From Hyphomonas neptunium ATCC 15444 (GTDB lineage Bacteria > Pseudomonadota > Alphaproteobacteria > Caulobacterales > Hyphomonadaceae), in the NCBI RefSeq assembly GCF_000013025.1, contig NC_008358.1, forward strand, positions 3,038,001-3,102,000: a DNA stretch of 64,000 bases, read 5' to 3'. The notes beneath the pieces are model-generated. The model saw only the letters and a list, made by a program, of their open reading frames with translations. It searched no databases and had not been told where the DNA came from. Below are positions 52,718-63,339 of this stretch, piece by piece. The position numbers and the translations under genes are program-made. Each line of letters starts with the position of its first letter. Positions within the stretch are counted from its first letter, which is position 1.

Positions 52718-53953
52718 TCAGATAACACGGTGGGTTGTCAGCTTTTCGTCGCGGTGCAAATGCGCCGAAAGAATGAGCCCGAAACAGGCCATGACCGTGA
52801 TCAGCGCGGTGCCGCCATACGAGATAAGCGGCAGGGGCATGCCCAGCACCGGCAGCAGGCCCAGCACCATGCCGCTGTTGAAGATGGTGAAGAAACCGAT
52901 GGTGGAAGTGGCCCCGATGGTGGCCAGGCGCCCGAACCAGCTGCGGTTGCGCGCCGCCACCCGGAAGGACCAGACGAACAGGAAGCCAAACACCGTGAGC
53001 AGGCCCACCGAGCCGATGAAGCCGAACTCCTCGGCAATCACCGTGAGGATGAAGTCCGTATGCTGTTCGGGCACATATTCCTGCTGGGACTGGATGCCCT
53101 GGAGATAGCCGCGGCCATTGAAGCCGCCCGCCCCGATGGCGATCTTGGCCTGCTCGATCTGGTAACTTTCGCCCAGGCCATTGGTGGTCTGGCCGGTGAT
53201 GCCGGCGATCAGCGTATCGACGCGCTCTCGCTGGTAGGGCTCCAGGACGAAGGTGTAGATGGCGGGGATCGCGGCAACGCCCGCAACCAGGGCGCCGATC
53301 ACGTAGCGATAGCCGATGCCGGCGAAGAACACGATGAACACGCCCGACGCGGTGAGCGCCAGGGCGGTCGACAGGTTGGGCTGTTTGAAGACAAGGGCGG
53401 CGGGAATGAGAATGATCACGAGCGCGCCAAGGTGGACCCAGAATGGCAGGGAGCGGCCATTGAGCGGCATCATACGCTGGTAATAGCTGGCAACGGCAAG
53501 CGTAACGGCGAGTTTTGCGGGCTCTGAGGGCTGGATGATCAGGGGACCGATCTTCAGCCAGCGGGCAGCGCCCCCGCCCATGATGCCGAAAAAGTCGACG
53601 AGAACCAGAAGAACGACAACGCCCAGATAGGCAAGCCAGGAGAGCCGCGACCAGATACCCAGCGGCAGGAGCGCCAGGCCGATCATGATGACAAAGCCGA
53701 TGCCGAGACGGGTCAGCTGTTCGCGCCAGAGGCCGGCTTCACTGGCCGAAGGGGCCTGGGCGACAGGATCCCAGCCGACCGAAAACAGCATGGCGACGCC
53801 GACGAGCCCGACGCCGACAATGAGAAAGATGATGCCCCAGGGCATCCGCGCCAGCTTGCTGAACGGGCCAAGCTCGGCAAATTGCAAGGAAGACGACGCG
53901 GTGCGCACACGGGCTTCGCCGCGCGTGAAGCCGGTAAAGCCGTCCCGGCTCAT
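52718..53953 (-). CDS. rodA: Rod-shape determining glycosyltransferase RodA
   Basis: 411 aa, SEDS family with ten membrane segments. It polymerises lipid II glycan strands during lateral wall growth, with PBP2 (next gene). Seen: a 35-residue cytosolic N-terminus, GGGAARWLKIGPLIIQPSEPAKLAVTLA (the conserved PSE motif), AGGFNGRGYLQG, PEQHTDFILTVIAEEFGFIG and LPVLGMPLPLISYGGTALITVM. The start ATG overlaps the mrdA stop by 4 bp. Last gene of the mre operon. Confidence 0.95.
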   Translation of the reverse strand: MSRDGFTGFTRGEARVRTASSSLQFAELGPFSKLARMPWGIIFLIVGVGLVGVAMLFSVGWDPVAQAPSASEAGLWREQLTRLGIGFVIMIGLALLPLGIWSRLSWLAYLGVVVLLVLVDFFGIMGGGAARWLKIGPLIIQPSEPAKLAVTLAVASYYQRMMPLNGRSLPFWVHLGALVIILIPAALVFKQPNLSTALALTASGVFIVFFAGIGYRYVIGALVAGVAAIPAIYTFVLEPYQRERVDTLIAGITGQTTNGLGESYQIEQAKIAIGAGGFNGRGYLQGIQSQQEYVPEQHTDFILTVIAEEFGFIGSVGLLTVFGFLFVWSFRVAARNRSWFGRLATIGATSTIGFFTIFNSGMVLGLLPVLGMPLPLISYGGTALITVMACFGLILSAHLHRDEKLTTHRVI

Positions 53954-55905
53954 GCCGGGTCACCGGTGTTGATTTCGGGCGGGACGACTTCGGGCCGCGT
54001 GGCGGCGCGCCGGGCATAATTGGGCGTGCGGCCGCTGTTCATGCGGATGGCAGCGGCGAGGATGTCGCGCGCGACCGGCGCGGCAGTACGCGAGCCGCCT
54101 TCGCCATGCTCCACAATGACGGAGATGGCATATTTGGGATTGTCCGCAGGCGCATAGGCCACGAACAGGGCGTGGTCGCGCAGCTCGCGGGCAATGTCTT
54201 CGCCGCCGCGAACGCCCGAGCGGCGCTCCTGTTCGGTGATACGGCGGACCTGCGCGGTGCCCGTCTTGCCGGCCAGGCGCGGACCGCCGAGGCCAAGATC
54301 GCCGGAACGATAGGCCGTGCCGCCACCTTCGGATGTTACCCCGTACATGCCCGCCTTCATGCGTTCCATGATCTCGGTGTCGAGCGGCGCGTCGAGCAGC
54401 GCGTCATCTTCATCCACTGGGCCGAGGCCGATCATCCGGGGACGGATGGGCGCGCCGGTGGCGGCGATCCGCGCGGTCATCAGGGCAAGTTGCAGCGGCG
54501 TGGTGCCCAGCTGCCCCTGCCCGATGCCGAAGTTGAGCGTTTCGCCTTCAAACCACGGCTCGCCGCGGTTTTTCTGTTTCCATTCGGGATCTGGCACCAG
54601 GCCGCCACGGGCGCCGGTCATGCCGAGGACCCAGGTATGGCCAAAGCCGAACTTGCGCGAGACTTCAGCGATTTTCTCGACGCCCGCCCGGCGCGCGATT
54701 TCATAGAAATACACGTCGCAGGACTGTTTGATGGCGTCGTGCATGTTCATGGCGCCATGGCCGGGGCGTTTCCAGCAGTGCCAGGTGCGGTTGCCGAACC
54801 GGTAATGGCCGGGGCAGCGGATGCGTTCTTCCGGCTTGATGACGCCAGCCTCGAGCGCGGCGGTGGCCACCACCATCTTGAAGGTCGAGCCGGGCGGATA
54901 GACCCCGCCATGCGCGCGCGGATACAGCGGCGAGCGCGGATCATCGCGCAGCAGCGCATAATCGGCGCTGGAAATGCCGTTGACGAACCCGTTGGGATCA
55001 AAAGCCGGCGTGGAGACCATTGCCAGCACATCGCCATTTTCAATATCGATGACGACAGCGGCCCCGCTCTCGCCCTCGAAGCGATCAATCGCGACGCGCT
55101 GAAGCTCCGAATCGATTGTGACATAAAGGTCCTTGCCCGGAACAGCGGCCTGGCTCGGGTCCTGCTGCAGCTCCCAGAGCGGGCGGCCATGCGCGTTGGC
55201 CACGACACGGCGCCGCCCGGGACGGCCGCGCAGCCAGTCTTCGGCAAAGCGTTCCATCCCCTGACGCCCGGTCCGCATATCCGGATGGCGGAACATCTCC
55301 TGATAAATGCGCGCGTCTTCCGGCGCGAGGCCAGTGGTCATACGCTCAAGGTCTTCGCCGCTGGCGCGCGCAACATAACCAAGCACATGGCCGAAATCGC
55401 GGCCGCGCGGATAGGACCGCGTCGAGGCCATCTGCACGTCGACACCGGCCATCTCCACGGCATGGACCTGCATCCGGGAGAATTCCTCGAATGTCAGCTC
55501 CTGGGCCACGATGACCGGCAGGAACGCCGAATTGCGCCGGCGTGCATTGCGAATATCCTCCAGCAGGCGCGTGCGCCGTGCATCGGGCAGGTCGATCAGG
55601 TTGGAGATACGGTTCAGCACCGCTTCGGGATCGCTCATCTGTTCCGGGATGACCGAAACGCGGCCTGCCTGACGCTGGGACGCGAGCGGGCGCCCGAATC
55701 GGTCAAGGATCTGGCCGCGTTCAGGCGGGGCCAGCACGAGCTTCACATGGTTGGCTTCGGCCAGATCCTGATAGCGCTCGGCATCAAGAAACTGCAGCTG
55801 AAACAGGCGGCTGACGAGGGTTGCCCAGACAACACCGCCTACACCGGCCGCCATGAACATGCGGCGGTCGAACATCTCATCAGCGTTTTTACTTTTCCGG
55901 CTCAT
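53950..55905 (-). CDS. mrdA: Penicillin-binding protein 2 (elongation transpeptidase)
   Basis: 651 aa. One membrane anchor (MFMAAGVGGVVWATLV), a pedestal domain (ERGQILDRFGRPLAS and RSYPRGRDFGHVLGYV), and a transpeptidase domain with Ser340 in PGSTFKMV, the SCD motif (KQSCDVYFYEIA) and KTGTAQ. It crosslinks peptidoglycan in the periplasm with RodA. Penicillin target. It overlaps mreD and rodA by 4 bp each, so all three are translationally coupled. Confidence 0.95.
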   Translation of the reverse strand: MSRKSKNADEMFDRRMFMAAGVGGVVWATLVSRLFQLQFLDAERYQDLAEANHVKLVLAPPERGQILDRFGRPLASQRQAGRVSVIPEQMSDPEAVLNRISNLIDLPDARRTRLLEDIRNARRRNSAFLPVIVAQELTFEEFSRMQVHAVEMAGVDVQMASTRSYPRGRDFGHVLGYVARASGEDLERMTTGLAPEDARIYQEMFRHPDMRTGRQGMERFAEDWLRGRPGRRRVVANAHGRPLWELQQDPSQAAVPGKDLYVTIDSELQRVAIDRFEGESGAAVVIDIENGDVLAMVSTPAFDPNGFVNGISSADYALLRDDPRSPLYPRAHGGVYPPGSTFKMVVATAALEAGVIKPEERIRCPGHYRFGNRTWHCWKRPGHGAMNMHDAIKQSCDVYFYEIARRAGVEKIAEVSRKFGFGHTWVLGMTGARGGLVPDPEWKQKNRGEPWFEGETLNFGIGQGQLGTTPLQLALMTARIAATGAPIRPRMIGLGPVDEDDALLDAPLDTEIMERMKAGMYGVTSEGGGTAYRSGDLGLGGPRLAGKTGTAQVRRITEQERRSGVRGGEDIARELRDHALFVAYAPADNPKYAISVIVEHGEGGSRTAAPVARDILAAAIRMNSGRTPNYARRAATRPEVVPPEINTGDPA

Positions 55906-56453
55906 GTCGTCTGCCCTGATGGCTCACCCGGCCGCCGCCCAAGATCAAACATGCGGTATCCGACGAGATAGACAAGCCCTGTGGTGATGATCGAGGCCAG
56001 GATCGGTGTCGAGCGCACAAGATGGTCGCTCGTCACACTGGCGAAAATCCAGATCAGGACCAGCGCTATCAGCAGCATGACAACCGGGCCAAGGATGGCC
56101 ACCAGCGCGTCGCGCATGCCGTCGGTCTGATGGGTAAACCCCGCGCTCAATCCGTATACGGCGAGATTGATGACCGCAAAGCAGCCCAGCGGCGCGTTTG
56201 AAACGATGTCCTGCATCAGGCCAAACAGGGTCAACAGGATCATCGGGCGGATGGCGAGGCCGACCCGGCCCCAACCCATCGCGCCCCAGAGCGCGGCAAA
56301 GGGCCAGGCGATGGCAATGCCGAAGACTTCGCGCGGCAACATGCCGATCGCGCCCGTCAACACGATGAAGAAGGCGCCAAAGGCGAGCCGCGCGCTGGGC
56401 GCTGTCTGGCTCCACAGGGATTTCTTCCGCCGTCTGAGCTTGCCGCTGGCCAT
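55902..56453 (-). CDS. mreD: Rod-shape determining protein MreD
   Basis: 183 aa, with several hydrophobic segments (SARLAFGAFFIVLTGAIGML, ILLTLFGLMQDIVSNAPLGCFAVI, VAILGPVVMLLIALVLIWIF). A basic N-terminus (SGKLRRRKK) is cytosolic. Sequence is poorly conserved in the family, but FGLMQDIVSNAPLG and the place between mreC and mrdA make the call firm. Inner membrane scaffold of the elongasome. Two bp separate it from mreC. Confidence 0.9.
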   Translation of the reverse strand: MASGKLRRRKKSLWSQTAPSARLAFGAFFIVLTGAIGMLPREVFGIAIAWPFAALWGAMGWGRVGLAIRPMILLTLFGLMQDIVSNAPLGCFAVINLAVYGLSAGFTHQTDGMRDALVAILGPVVMLLIALVLIWIFASVTSDHLVRSTPILASIITTGLVYLVGYRMFDLGRRPGEPSGQTT

Positions 56454-56455
56454 GC

Positions 56456-57490
56456 TTATTGGCCCTCCTGCGGCGGGATGGTAGCGGCTTCCGCGGCCGG
56501 GGGCGAGGGCGCGGGGGTCGTTGATGGCGCCGTTGATGGCGAAGGCGATGGCGTAGGTGATGATTGGGCCGGAGCTTGCGTCACCGGGGGGGATTGCGGG
56601 GGCGCTTCAGCCGGAGGCGTTGCGGGCGCGCCCTCAGCGCCTTCGGCCACAGCTTCATCCGGCAGCGGCGGCACTTCGGCCACCGGCGCAATGATTTCAG
56701 GGGGCTGGATCATCCGCACATAGGTGCCGCCATGATCGCGCATAGCGAGGCGCACGCGCCAGCCGCTGGCATCCTTGCCGGCCGAACCCACAACCAGGCC
56801 ACGCGGATAAGCCCCGCCATCACCGGAGGTCAGGATACGTTCTCCTTCGACAAAATCGGCGTCTTCGGGAAGGTCGCTAAGACGCCCCCCTTCCCGGTCC
56901 TGACCATACATGATGGCCCGCACGCCGCTGACTTCACCCAGCACCGGCAGGCGGCTGGAATAATCACTGATGAGCAGGATGCGCGAAGACCGCTCGCCCA
57001 GATGGATGACGCGGCCAACGAGCCCGCCTTCATTGACCGCCACAGCGCCCGGCTCAACGCCCTGCATTTCGCCGGCATTGGCGAGCAGGGTCTGCGAGAA
57101 TGGCCCGTCGACTTCAGTGGTGACCCGCGCGGTAACCCCCTTTTCAGGCGGCTCGCCCATCAGGTTGAGGATACGCTCATAGGCTTCCAGCCGGTCGGCC
57201 ATCGAAATGGCCGCGGCCTTGTAACGGGCCAGATCGCGGACTTCGTTCTCAAGCGCGCGCACACGCCGTTCCCGCTCTGCCTGGCCGGTGATGCGGGCCC
57301 AGAGGCTGATTTCGCTGGGCGCGCGCAGACGGTCGCTGACCGTAGTGCGCGCGGGCACAAAGAATTCGGAAATCTGGGGCGCGGACTGGGCCACGAGCAG
57401 CGCAAAGGCGGCCGCCATCAAAACGCCAAGCGTCAGCCGGCGTGCCCCGCGGGCCGCTGTTTTCTGACCTGTTGGCCCGAAGCGCGCCAT
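56456..57490 (-). CDS. mreC: Rod-shape determining protein MreC
   Basis: 344 aa. One N-terminal membrane segment (LTLGVLMAAAFALLVAQ), a coiled coil (ERRVRALENEVRDLARYK), and two beta-barrel modules (RVTTEVDGPFSQTLLANAG, AVNEGGLVGRVIHLG and ILTSGDGGAYPRGLVVGSAG). The last 75 residues are a Pro/Ala/Ser-rich disordered tail, typical of alphaproteobacterial MreC. Periplasmic regulator of PBP2. 38 bp downstream of mreB. Confidence 0.94.
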   Translation of the reverse strand: MARFGPTGQKTAARGARRLTLGVLMAAAFALLVAQSAPQISEFFVPARTTVSDRLRAPSEISLWARITGQAERERRVRALENEVRDLARYKAAAISMADRLEAYERILNLMGEPPEKGVTARVTTEVDGPFSQTLLANAGEMQGVEPGAVAVNEGGLVGRVIHLGERSSRILLISDYSSRLPVLGEVSGVRAIMYGQDREGGRLSDLPEDADFVEGERILTSGDGGAYPRGLVVGSAGKDASGWRVRLAMRDHGGTYVRMIQPPEIIAPVAEVPPLPDEAVAEGAEGAPATPPAEAPPQSPPVTQAPAQSSPTPSPSPSTAPSTTPAPSPPAAEAATIPPQEGQ

Positions 57491-57528
57491 TTATTCTGGC
57501 TCCCTCGCCGTCCGCGCTGCCTGAGACT

Positions 57529-59053
<1,525 letters not shown>

Positions 59054-61390
59054 TCAGGCTTTCGTCACGAAGGTGGCGATGACTTTCTTGCGGCCGGTCT
59101 TGTCGAAATCGACGGTCAGCTTGTTGCCCTCGGAGAAGGCGACGCGGCCATAGCCAAACTTGTCATGGAAGACGCGGGCGCCGGTGGTAAAGCCGGAAGT
59201 GCCCGAGGCGGTGGCGGTCAGCCCGGCAGCATCACGTGGCGGGGCGCCTGTGGGCCGGCCTGCATTTTCCTTGAGGCGCTTCCAGCCGGGGCTCTGATAA
59301 TCAGAGCGCTCGCCCAGATCCTCGATCGTACCGGAAAAGGCGTCGGCGCTGGCGGGCAGGCCGGAATAGCCTGTCTCCGAGACAGCATCGACATGTTCGG
59401 GCGGCAGCTCGTCAATGAAGCGGCTGGGCATCACCGCCTGCCAGCGGCCGTAAATTTGCCGGTTGGCGACGAAGGAGATGTAACACCGCTCCCGCGCGCG
59501 CGTGATGCCGACATAGGCGAGGCGGCGCTCTTCCTCGAGGCCCTTGAGGCCGCTTTCATCGAGGCTGCGGCGGGAGGGGAACACTTCCTCTTCCCAGCCG
59601 GGCAGGAAAACCACTGGCCATTCAAGGCCCTTGGCGGCGTGGAGGGTGAGAATCTGCACCTGATCCTCGCCGTTTCCGCCCGCCGAGGCGTCCATCACCA
59701 GCTCCACATGTTCCAGGAAGCCGGCCAGCGTGTCGAACTCGCCCATGGCGCGGACGAGTTCCTTGAGGTTGTCGAGCCGGGTCTGCGCCTGAGGGCTGCG
59801 GTCCTTCTGCAGCATGTCGGTATAGCCGGACTCTTCGAGGATCATCTCGGCGAGTTCTGTGTGCGGCATCCCACCGGCGAGCTTGCCGCGCCAGAGGTTG
59901 ATCTGGTCGATGAACGTCGTCAGGCCGCGCTTGGCGCCGCCTTTGATCTCATCGGTTTGCAGCACCATAGGGGTGAGCGTGAACAGGCTGCGCCCGTCCT
60001 GGCGGGCATAGGATTGCAGTTTGGCGAGGCTGGTATCCCCCACCCCGCGCTTGGGCTCGTTCACCACGCGCTCAAATGCCAGGTCATCATCAGGCGAGCG
60101 GATGAGGCGCAGATAGGCCATTGCATCGCGGATTTCGGCGCGCTCGAAGAAGCGCGGGCCGCCGATGACGCGGTAGGGAATGCCCAGAAGGATGAAGCGT
60201 TCTTCAAACGCCCGCATCTGCCAGGAGGCGCGCACGAGCACGGCGCAGCCATCATGGCGCCCGCCGCCGCGCACCCAGCTTTCGATGTCGTCGGCGATCA
60301 GGCGGCTTTCCGCCTCCCCGTCCCAGAGGCCGCGCACCTTTACCTTCGGTGCGTCGGTATCCTCGTTTACGGCGCTGTCATTGCCGACATACAGCGTCTT
60401 GCCGAGACGGCCCTTATTGTGCGCGATGACGCTGGAAGCGGCCGCCAGGATGTGGCGGGTGGAGCGGTAGTTACGCTCCAGGCGAACGACCTTGGCGCCG
60501 GGAAAGTCCTTCTCGAAGCGCAGGATGTTGTCGACCTCGGCGCCGCGCCAGCCATAGATCGACTGGTCGTCATCGCCCACGCAGCAGAGGTTCTTCGAGC
60601 CCTGCGCGAGGAGGCGCAGCCAGAGATACTGAGCGACGTTGGTATCCTGATACTCATCGACCAGAATGTAGCGGAAGCGGTCATGATATTCGCGAAGAAT
60701 ATCAGGGCTTTCCTGAAAGATCGTGATGTTGTGGATCAGCAGATCGCCAAAGTCGCAGGCGTTGAGCACCCTCAACCGCGCCTGATAGATCTCGTAGCAT
60801 TTGATCGCCTTTCCATTGCCGAACAGTTCGGCCTCTTCGGGCGGCACCTTTGAGGGCGTCAGCGCGCGGTTCTTCCAGCCATCGATGAGACCGGCGAGAT
60901 AACGCGGGGTCCAGCGCTTGGGATCAAGGTTTTCGGCCTGGACGATCTGCTTGCAGAGGCGGATCTGGTCGTCGGTATCGAGGATGGTGAAGCTGGATTT
61001 CAGGCCGACGAGCTCGGCATGCTTACGCAGGATCTGCGCCGAGATGGAGTGGAACGTGCCGAGCCATCTCAGCCCCTCGCCCGCGTCCCCCAGCAATGCC
61101 TGGGCCCGCTCGCGCATTTCGCGGGCGGCCTTGTTGGTGAAGGTCACCGTCAGCGTCTGCGAGGGATAGGCAAGGCGCGTGGCAACGATATGGGCGAGCC
61201 GCGAGGTAAGCACGCGCGTCTTGCCCGTACCGGCACCGGCCAGCACCAGCAGCGGGCCTTCGGTGTGCAGCACGGCGTCGCGCTGCTCCGGGTTCAGGCC
61301 ATTGAGATAGGCCGCGCCATCGCCCGTGGGCACGGGCGGGCGGGCAGATGCCATCTGGCTGATGGAGAGACGATTCGGGTTAGAACTCAT
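59054..61390 (-). CDS. uvrD: UvrD-type DNA helicase II
   Basis: 778 aa if translation starts at 61390 (MSSNPNRLS); ATGs at 61399 and 61354 (MASARPPVP) are also in frame, and none has a good ribosome site. Superfamily 1 helicase motifs: AGAGTGKT (51-58), LTVTFTNKAAREM (Ia), LVDEYQDTNVAQ (II), GDDDQSIYGWRGA (III), LERNYRS (IV), HAAKGLEWPVVFLPG (V) and RLAYVGITRARE (VI). A tudor-like C-terminal end (GYGRVAFSEGNKLTVDFDKTGRKKVI) follows. It acts in nucleotide-excision and mismatch repair. A LexA-type site lies at its start. Confidence 0.95.
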   Translation of the reverse strand: MSSNPNRLSISQMASARPPVPTGDGAAYLNGLNPEQRDAVLHTEGPLLVLAGAGTGKTRVLTSRLAHIVATRLAYPSQTLTVTFTNKAAREMRERAQALLGDAGEGLRWLGTFHSISAQILRKHAELVGLKSSFTILDTDDQIRLCKQIVQAENLDPKRWTPRYLAGLIDGWKNRALTPSKVPPEEAELFGNGKAIKCYEIYQARLRVLNACDFGDLLIHNITIFQESPDILREYHDRFRYILVDEYQDTNVAQYLWLRLLAQGSKNLCCVGDDDQSIYGWRGAEVDNILRFEKDFPGAKVVRLERNYRSTRHILAAASSVIAHNKGRLGKTLYVGNDSAVNEDTDAPKVKVRGLWDGEAESRLIADDIESWVRGGGRHDGCAVLVRASWQMRAFEERFILLGIPYRVIGGPRFFERAEIRDAMAYLRLIRSPDDDLAFERVVNEPKRGVGDTSLAKLQSYARQDGRSLFTLTPMVLQTDEIKGGAKRGLTTFIDQINLWRGKLAGGMPHTELAEMILEESGYTDMLQKDRSPQAQTRLDNLKELVRAMGEFDTLAGFLEHVELVMDASAGGNGEDQVQILTLHAAKGLEWPVVFLPGWEEEVFPSRRSLDESGLKGLEEERRLAYVGITRARERCYISFVANRQIYGRWQAVMPSRFIDELPPEHVDAVSETGYSGLPASADAFSGTIEDLGERSDYQSPGWKRLKENAGRPTGAPPRDAAGLTATASGTSGFTTGARVFHDKFGYGRVAFSEGNKLTVDFDKTGRKKVIATFVTKA

Positions 61391-61397
61391 CAGGAAC
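61383..61397 (-). promoter_or_regulatory. LexA (SOS) box at the uvrD start
   Basis: Minus-strand GTTC-CTGATGA-GTTC is a perfect alphaproteobacterial SOS box (GTTC-N7-GTTC). A possible -10 TATTAT lies about 20 bp upstream inside the inverted repeat CCTGCC-ataata-GGCAGG (61409-61426). The ATG at 61390 lies within the box. If the box is an operator, the later start at 61354 would leave it in the leader. Confidence 0.65.
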
Positions 61398-61474
61398 ATA
61401 TAGCAGGGCCTGCCATAATAGGCAGGTCTGACTGCACATTATGAACCGAATCGGTTTTGCCGCGTTAGAGAGGC

Positions 61475-63265
61475 ATGAATTTTCGCCAGATACCTCGCGG
61501 CCTGCAGATTGCCATAGGCGCAGTTTGCGCTTTTTTCGCCGGGATTTTTCTCTTCCTGATCCTCATGACGTTTCCGGCCTTCGGCACGCCGGTCACCAAT
61601 TGGGCCCTTGGTATCTGGGGGCCGGACGGGGCGTCCGTCAGCCGGGCGCATACAAGGTTTCCGGGCGTCACCACGCTCGATTTTCAGAACTTTGAAGCCC
61701 CCGAAAAAGTCGAGATTGAGGGCGGGACCATCCGGGCCAACCTCTTCGGCTTTATCCCCGGAGTGAGCTGGGTGTCGCGCGCGGACGCGGAGCGCGGCTA
61801 TATAGCTCTGGCGCCCGGCGGCGATGAGAGCGGCGATTTCTCGCTGCGCAAATTACGCGCCCTGATCGACGAGGTTTCGATCCGCGACATCGACGTGCGC
61901 TATACCCGAAATGATCTGACCAATGTGATTGCCATCAAGACCGCGTCAGGCTCGCTGCGCTCTGGCGCGCTGAACATTGATGCTTCAGGCGGTGGCTCGA
62001 CCCTGCAATTTGAAGGCAGCGCGGAAGCCTCTACCCTTTCCAGCCTGTCTGGCCGCCTGCGGCTGGCGGGCGATAATTTCGCCGATTTTGCCTGGCTAGC
62101 CGGTTTCGCCGCGCCCGATACGCCGCCCTATGACGCCGTGGCAGACATCCGCATCGGCGGTGATCTCTGGACATTCGATTTCCGGCCCGAAACCCGGATC
62201 GGCGACAGTGATCTTGCCGGCCCACTCAATATTCAGTTTGGCGGCGGCACGCCCATAATTGATGCCGATCTGCGCTCAGCCAACCTTGACTTTGACGATC
62301 TGGGCATTGTGTTTGGTGTGCCCATTGGTGTGGGGGCGGATGAAACGGTGGGCGAAGAACAGGAACGCGCGCGCCGCATTCTGGATGAGAGCCCCCGGCT
62401 GATCCCGAACGCCGTGATCGATTTCACAAGGCTCGACGCGGTGGACGGTACCGTCACGTTTGAGGCAAATCAGGTGAGCGACGCCATTTTTGACATTCGC
62501 GGCCTGAAGCTCGAGATCGAAATTGAAGGCCGGGTGGTGCGCGCGCCGGTATTGGAAGTGCGTTTCGCAGAAGGGCAGCTGTCCTCCTATGTAACCCTTG
62601 ATGGTTCGCAATCGCCAGCCATGACAACGGCCGAAGGCAAGCTGATCGGTGTACCCTTCGCCAATCTCGCCGCCGATCCCTATGTGAAAGGCACCGTGTT
62701 CGGAGAATTCAAACTCGACGCGCGCGGCGACGGGTTTCGCGAGGCGGCCGGCAGCCTGGATGGGCGCCTTTCCACCTGGTCTCAGGACGCAGACCTTCTG
62801 GCGATTGTCGCAGAGGGCGCGGCGCTGGATGTGGGCGAAATACTCCTTCTGCTGAACGAACGCGCCGGTGAGGAAGTTTATACGCCCGGCCAGTGCGCCG
62901 CTATTTCCGTGGCCTTCACCGACGGCATCGGCGCCATGGACCCTGCCCTGATCGATACCGAGGACAGTCTGGTTCTGCTGAATGGCGAAATTGACCTGAA
63001 GCAGGAAACCCTGGACCTGCGGGTACAGTCGGAAGCCAAGGACGCCTCTTTCGGAACGCTTGTCGGTGATCTGACGATCAGCGGAACATTCCGCTCTCCG
63101 CGGCTCTCGGTACTGAACCCTGAAATTGCGCTGCAGATTGGCATTGCGGCCGCGCTTGCCAGCGTGACGGGCGGGCTTGCAGCCCTGCCCTTCATCGAGC
63201 TGGGCGATACGCCCGATGCGCCCTGCGCAGATATTCTGGCACGCGCGGAAACGACCCGCGAGTAG
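61475..63265 (+). CDS. AsmA-like family protein
   Basis: 596 aa. An N-terminal membrane anchor (LQIAIGAVCAFFAGIFLFLIL) is followed by a long beta-rich periplasmic part (TTLDFQNFEAPEKVEIEGG, DNFADFAWLAGF, AVADIRIGGDLWTFD). The end shows AsmA C-terminal signatures: CAAISVAFTDGIGAMDPALIDTEDS, LLNGEIDLKQETLDLRV, GDLTISGTFRSPRLSVL, then ASVTGGLAALPFIELG with a terminal Cys (CADIL). AsmA-like proteins bridge lipid transport between the membranes. Divergent from uvrD with 84 bp between. Confidence 0.82.
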   Translation: MNFRQIPRGLQIAIGAVCAFFAGIFLFLILMTFPAFGTPVTNWALGIWGPDGASVSRAHTRFPGVTTLDFQNFEAPEKVEIEGGTIRANLFGFIPGVSWVSRADAERGYIALAPGGDESGDFSLRKLRALIDEVSIRDIDVRYTRNDLTNVIAIKTASGSLRSGALNIDASGGGSTLQFEGSAEASTLSSLSGRLRLAGDNFADFAWLAGFAAPDTPPYDAVADIRIGGDLWTFDFRPETRIGDSDLAGPLNIQFGGGTPIIDADLRSANLDFDDLGIVFGVPIGVGADETVGEEQERARRILDESPRLIPNAVIDFTRLDAVDGTVTFEANQVSDAIFDIRGLKLEIEIEGRVVRAPVLEVRFAEGQLSSYVTLDGSQSPAMTTAEGKLIGVPFANLAADPYVKGTVFGEFKLDARGDGFREAAGSLDGRLSTWSQDADLLAIVAEGAALDVGEILLLLNERAGEEVYTPGQCAAISVAFTDGIGAMDPALIDTEDSLVLLNGEIDLKQETLDLRVQSEAKDASFGTLVGDLTISGTFRSPRLSVLNPEIALQIGIAAALASVTGGLAALPFIELGDTPDAPCADILARAETTRE

Positions 63266-63339
63266 CCGGGCGTGGAATTCCTCATGACCCATTATGCCTG
63301 CTTGTGACGCCTATAGGGGTAGCAACCGGATGCCGCCCC

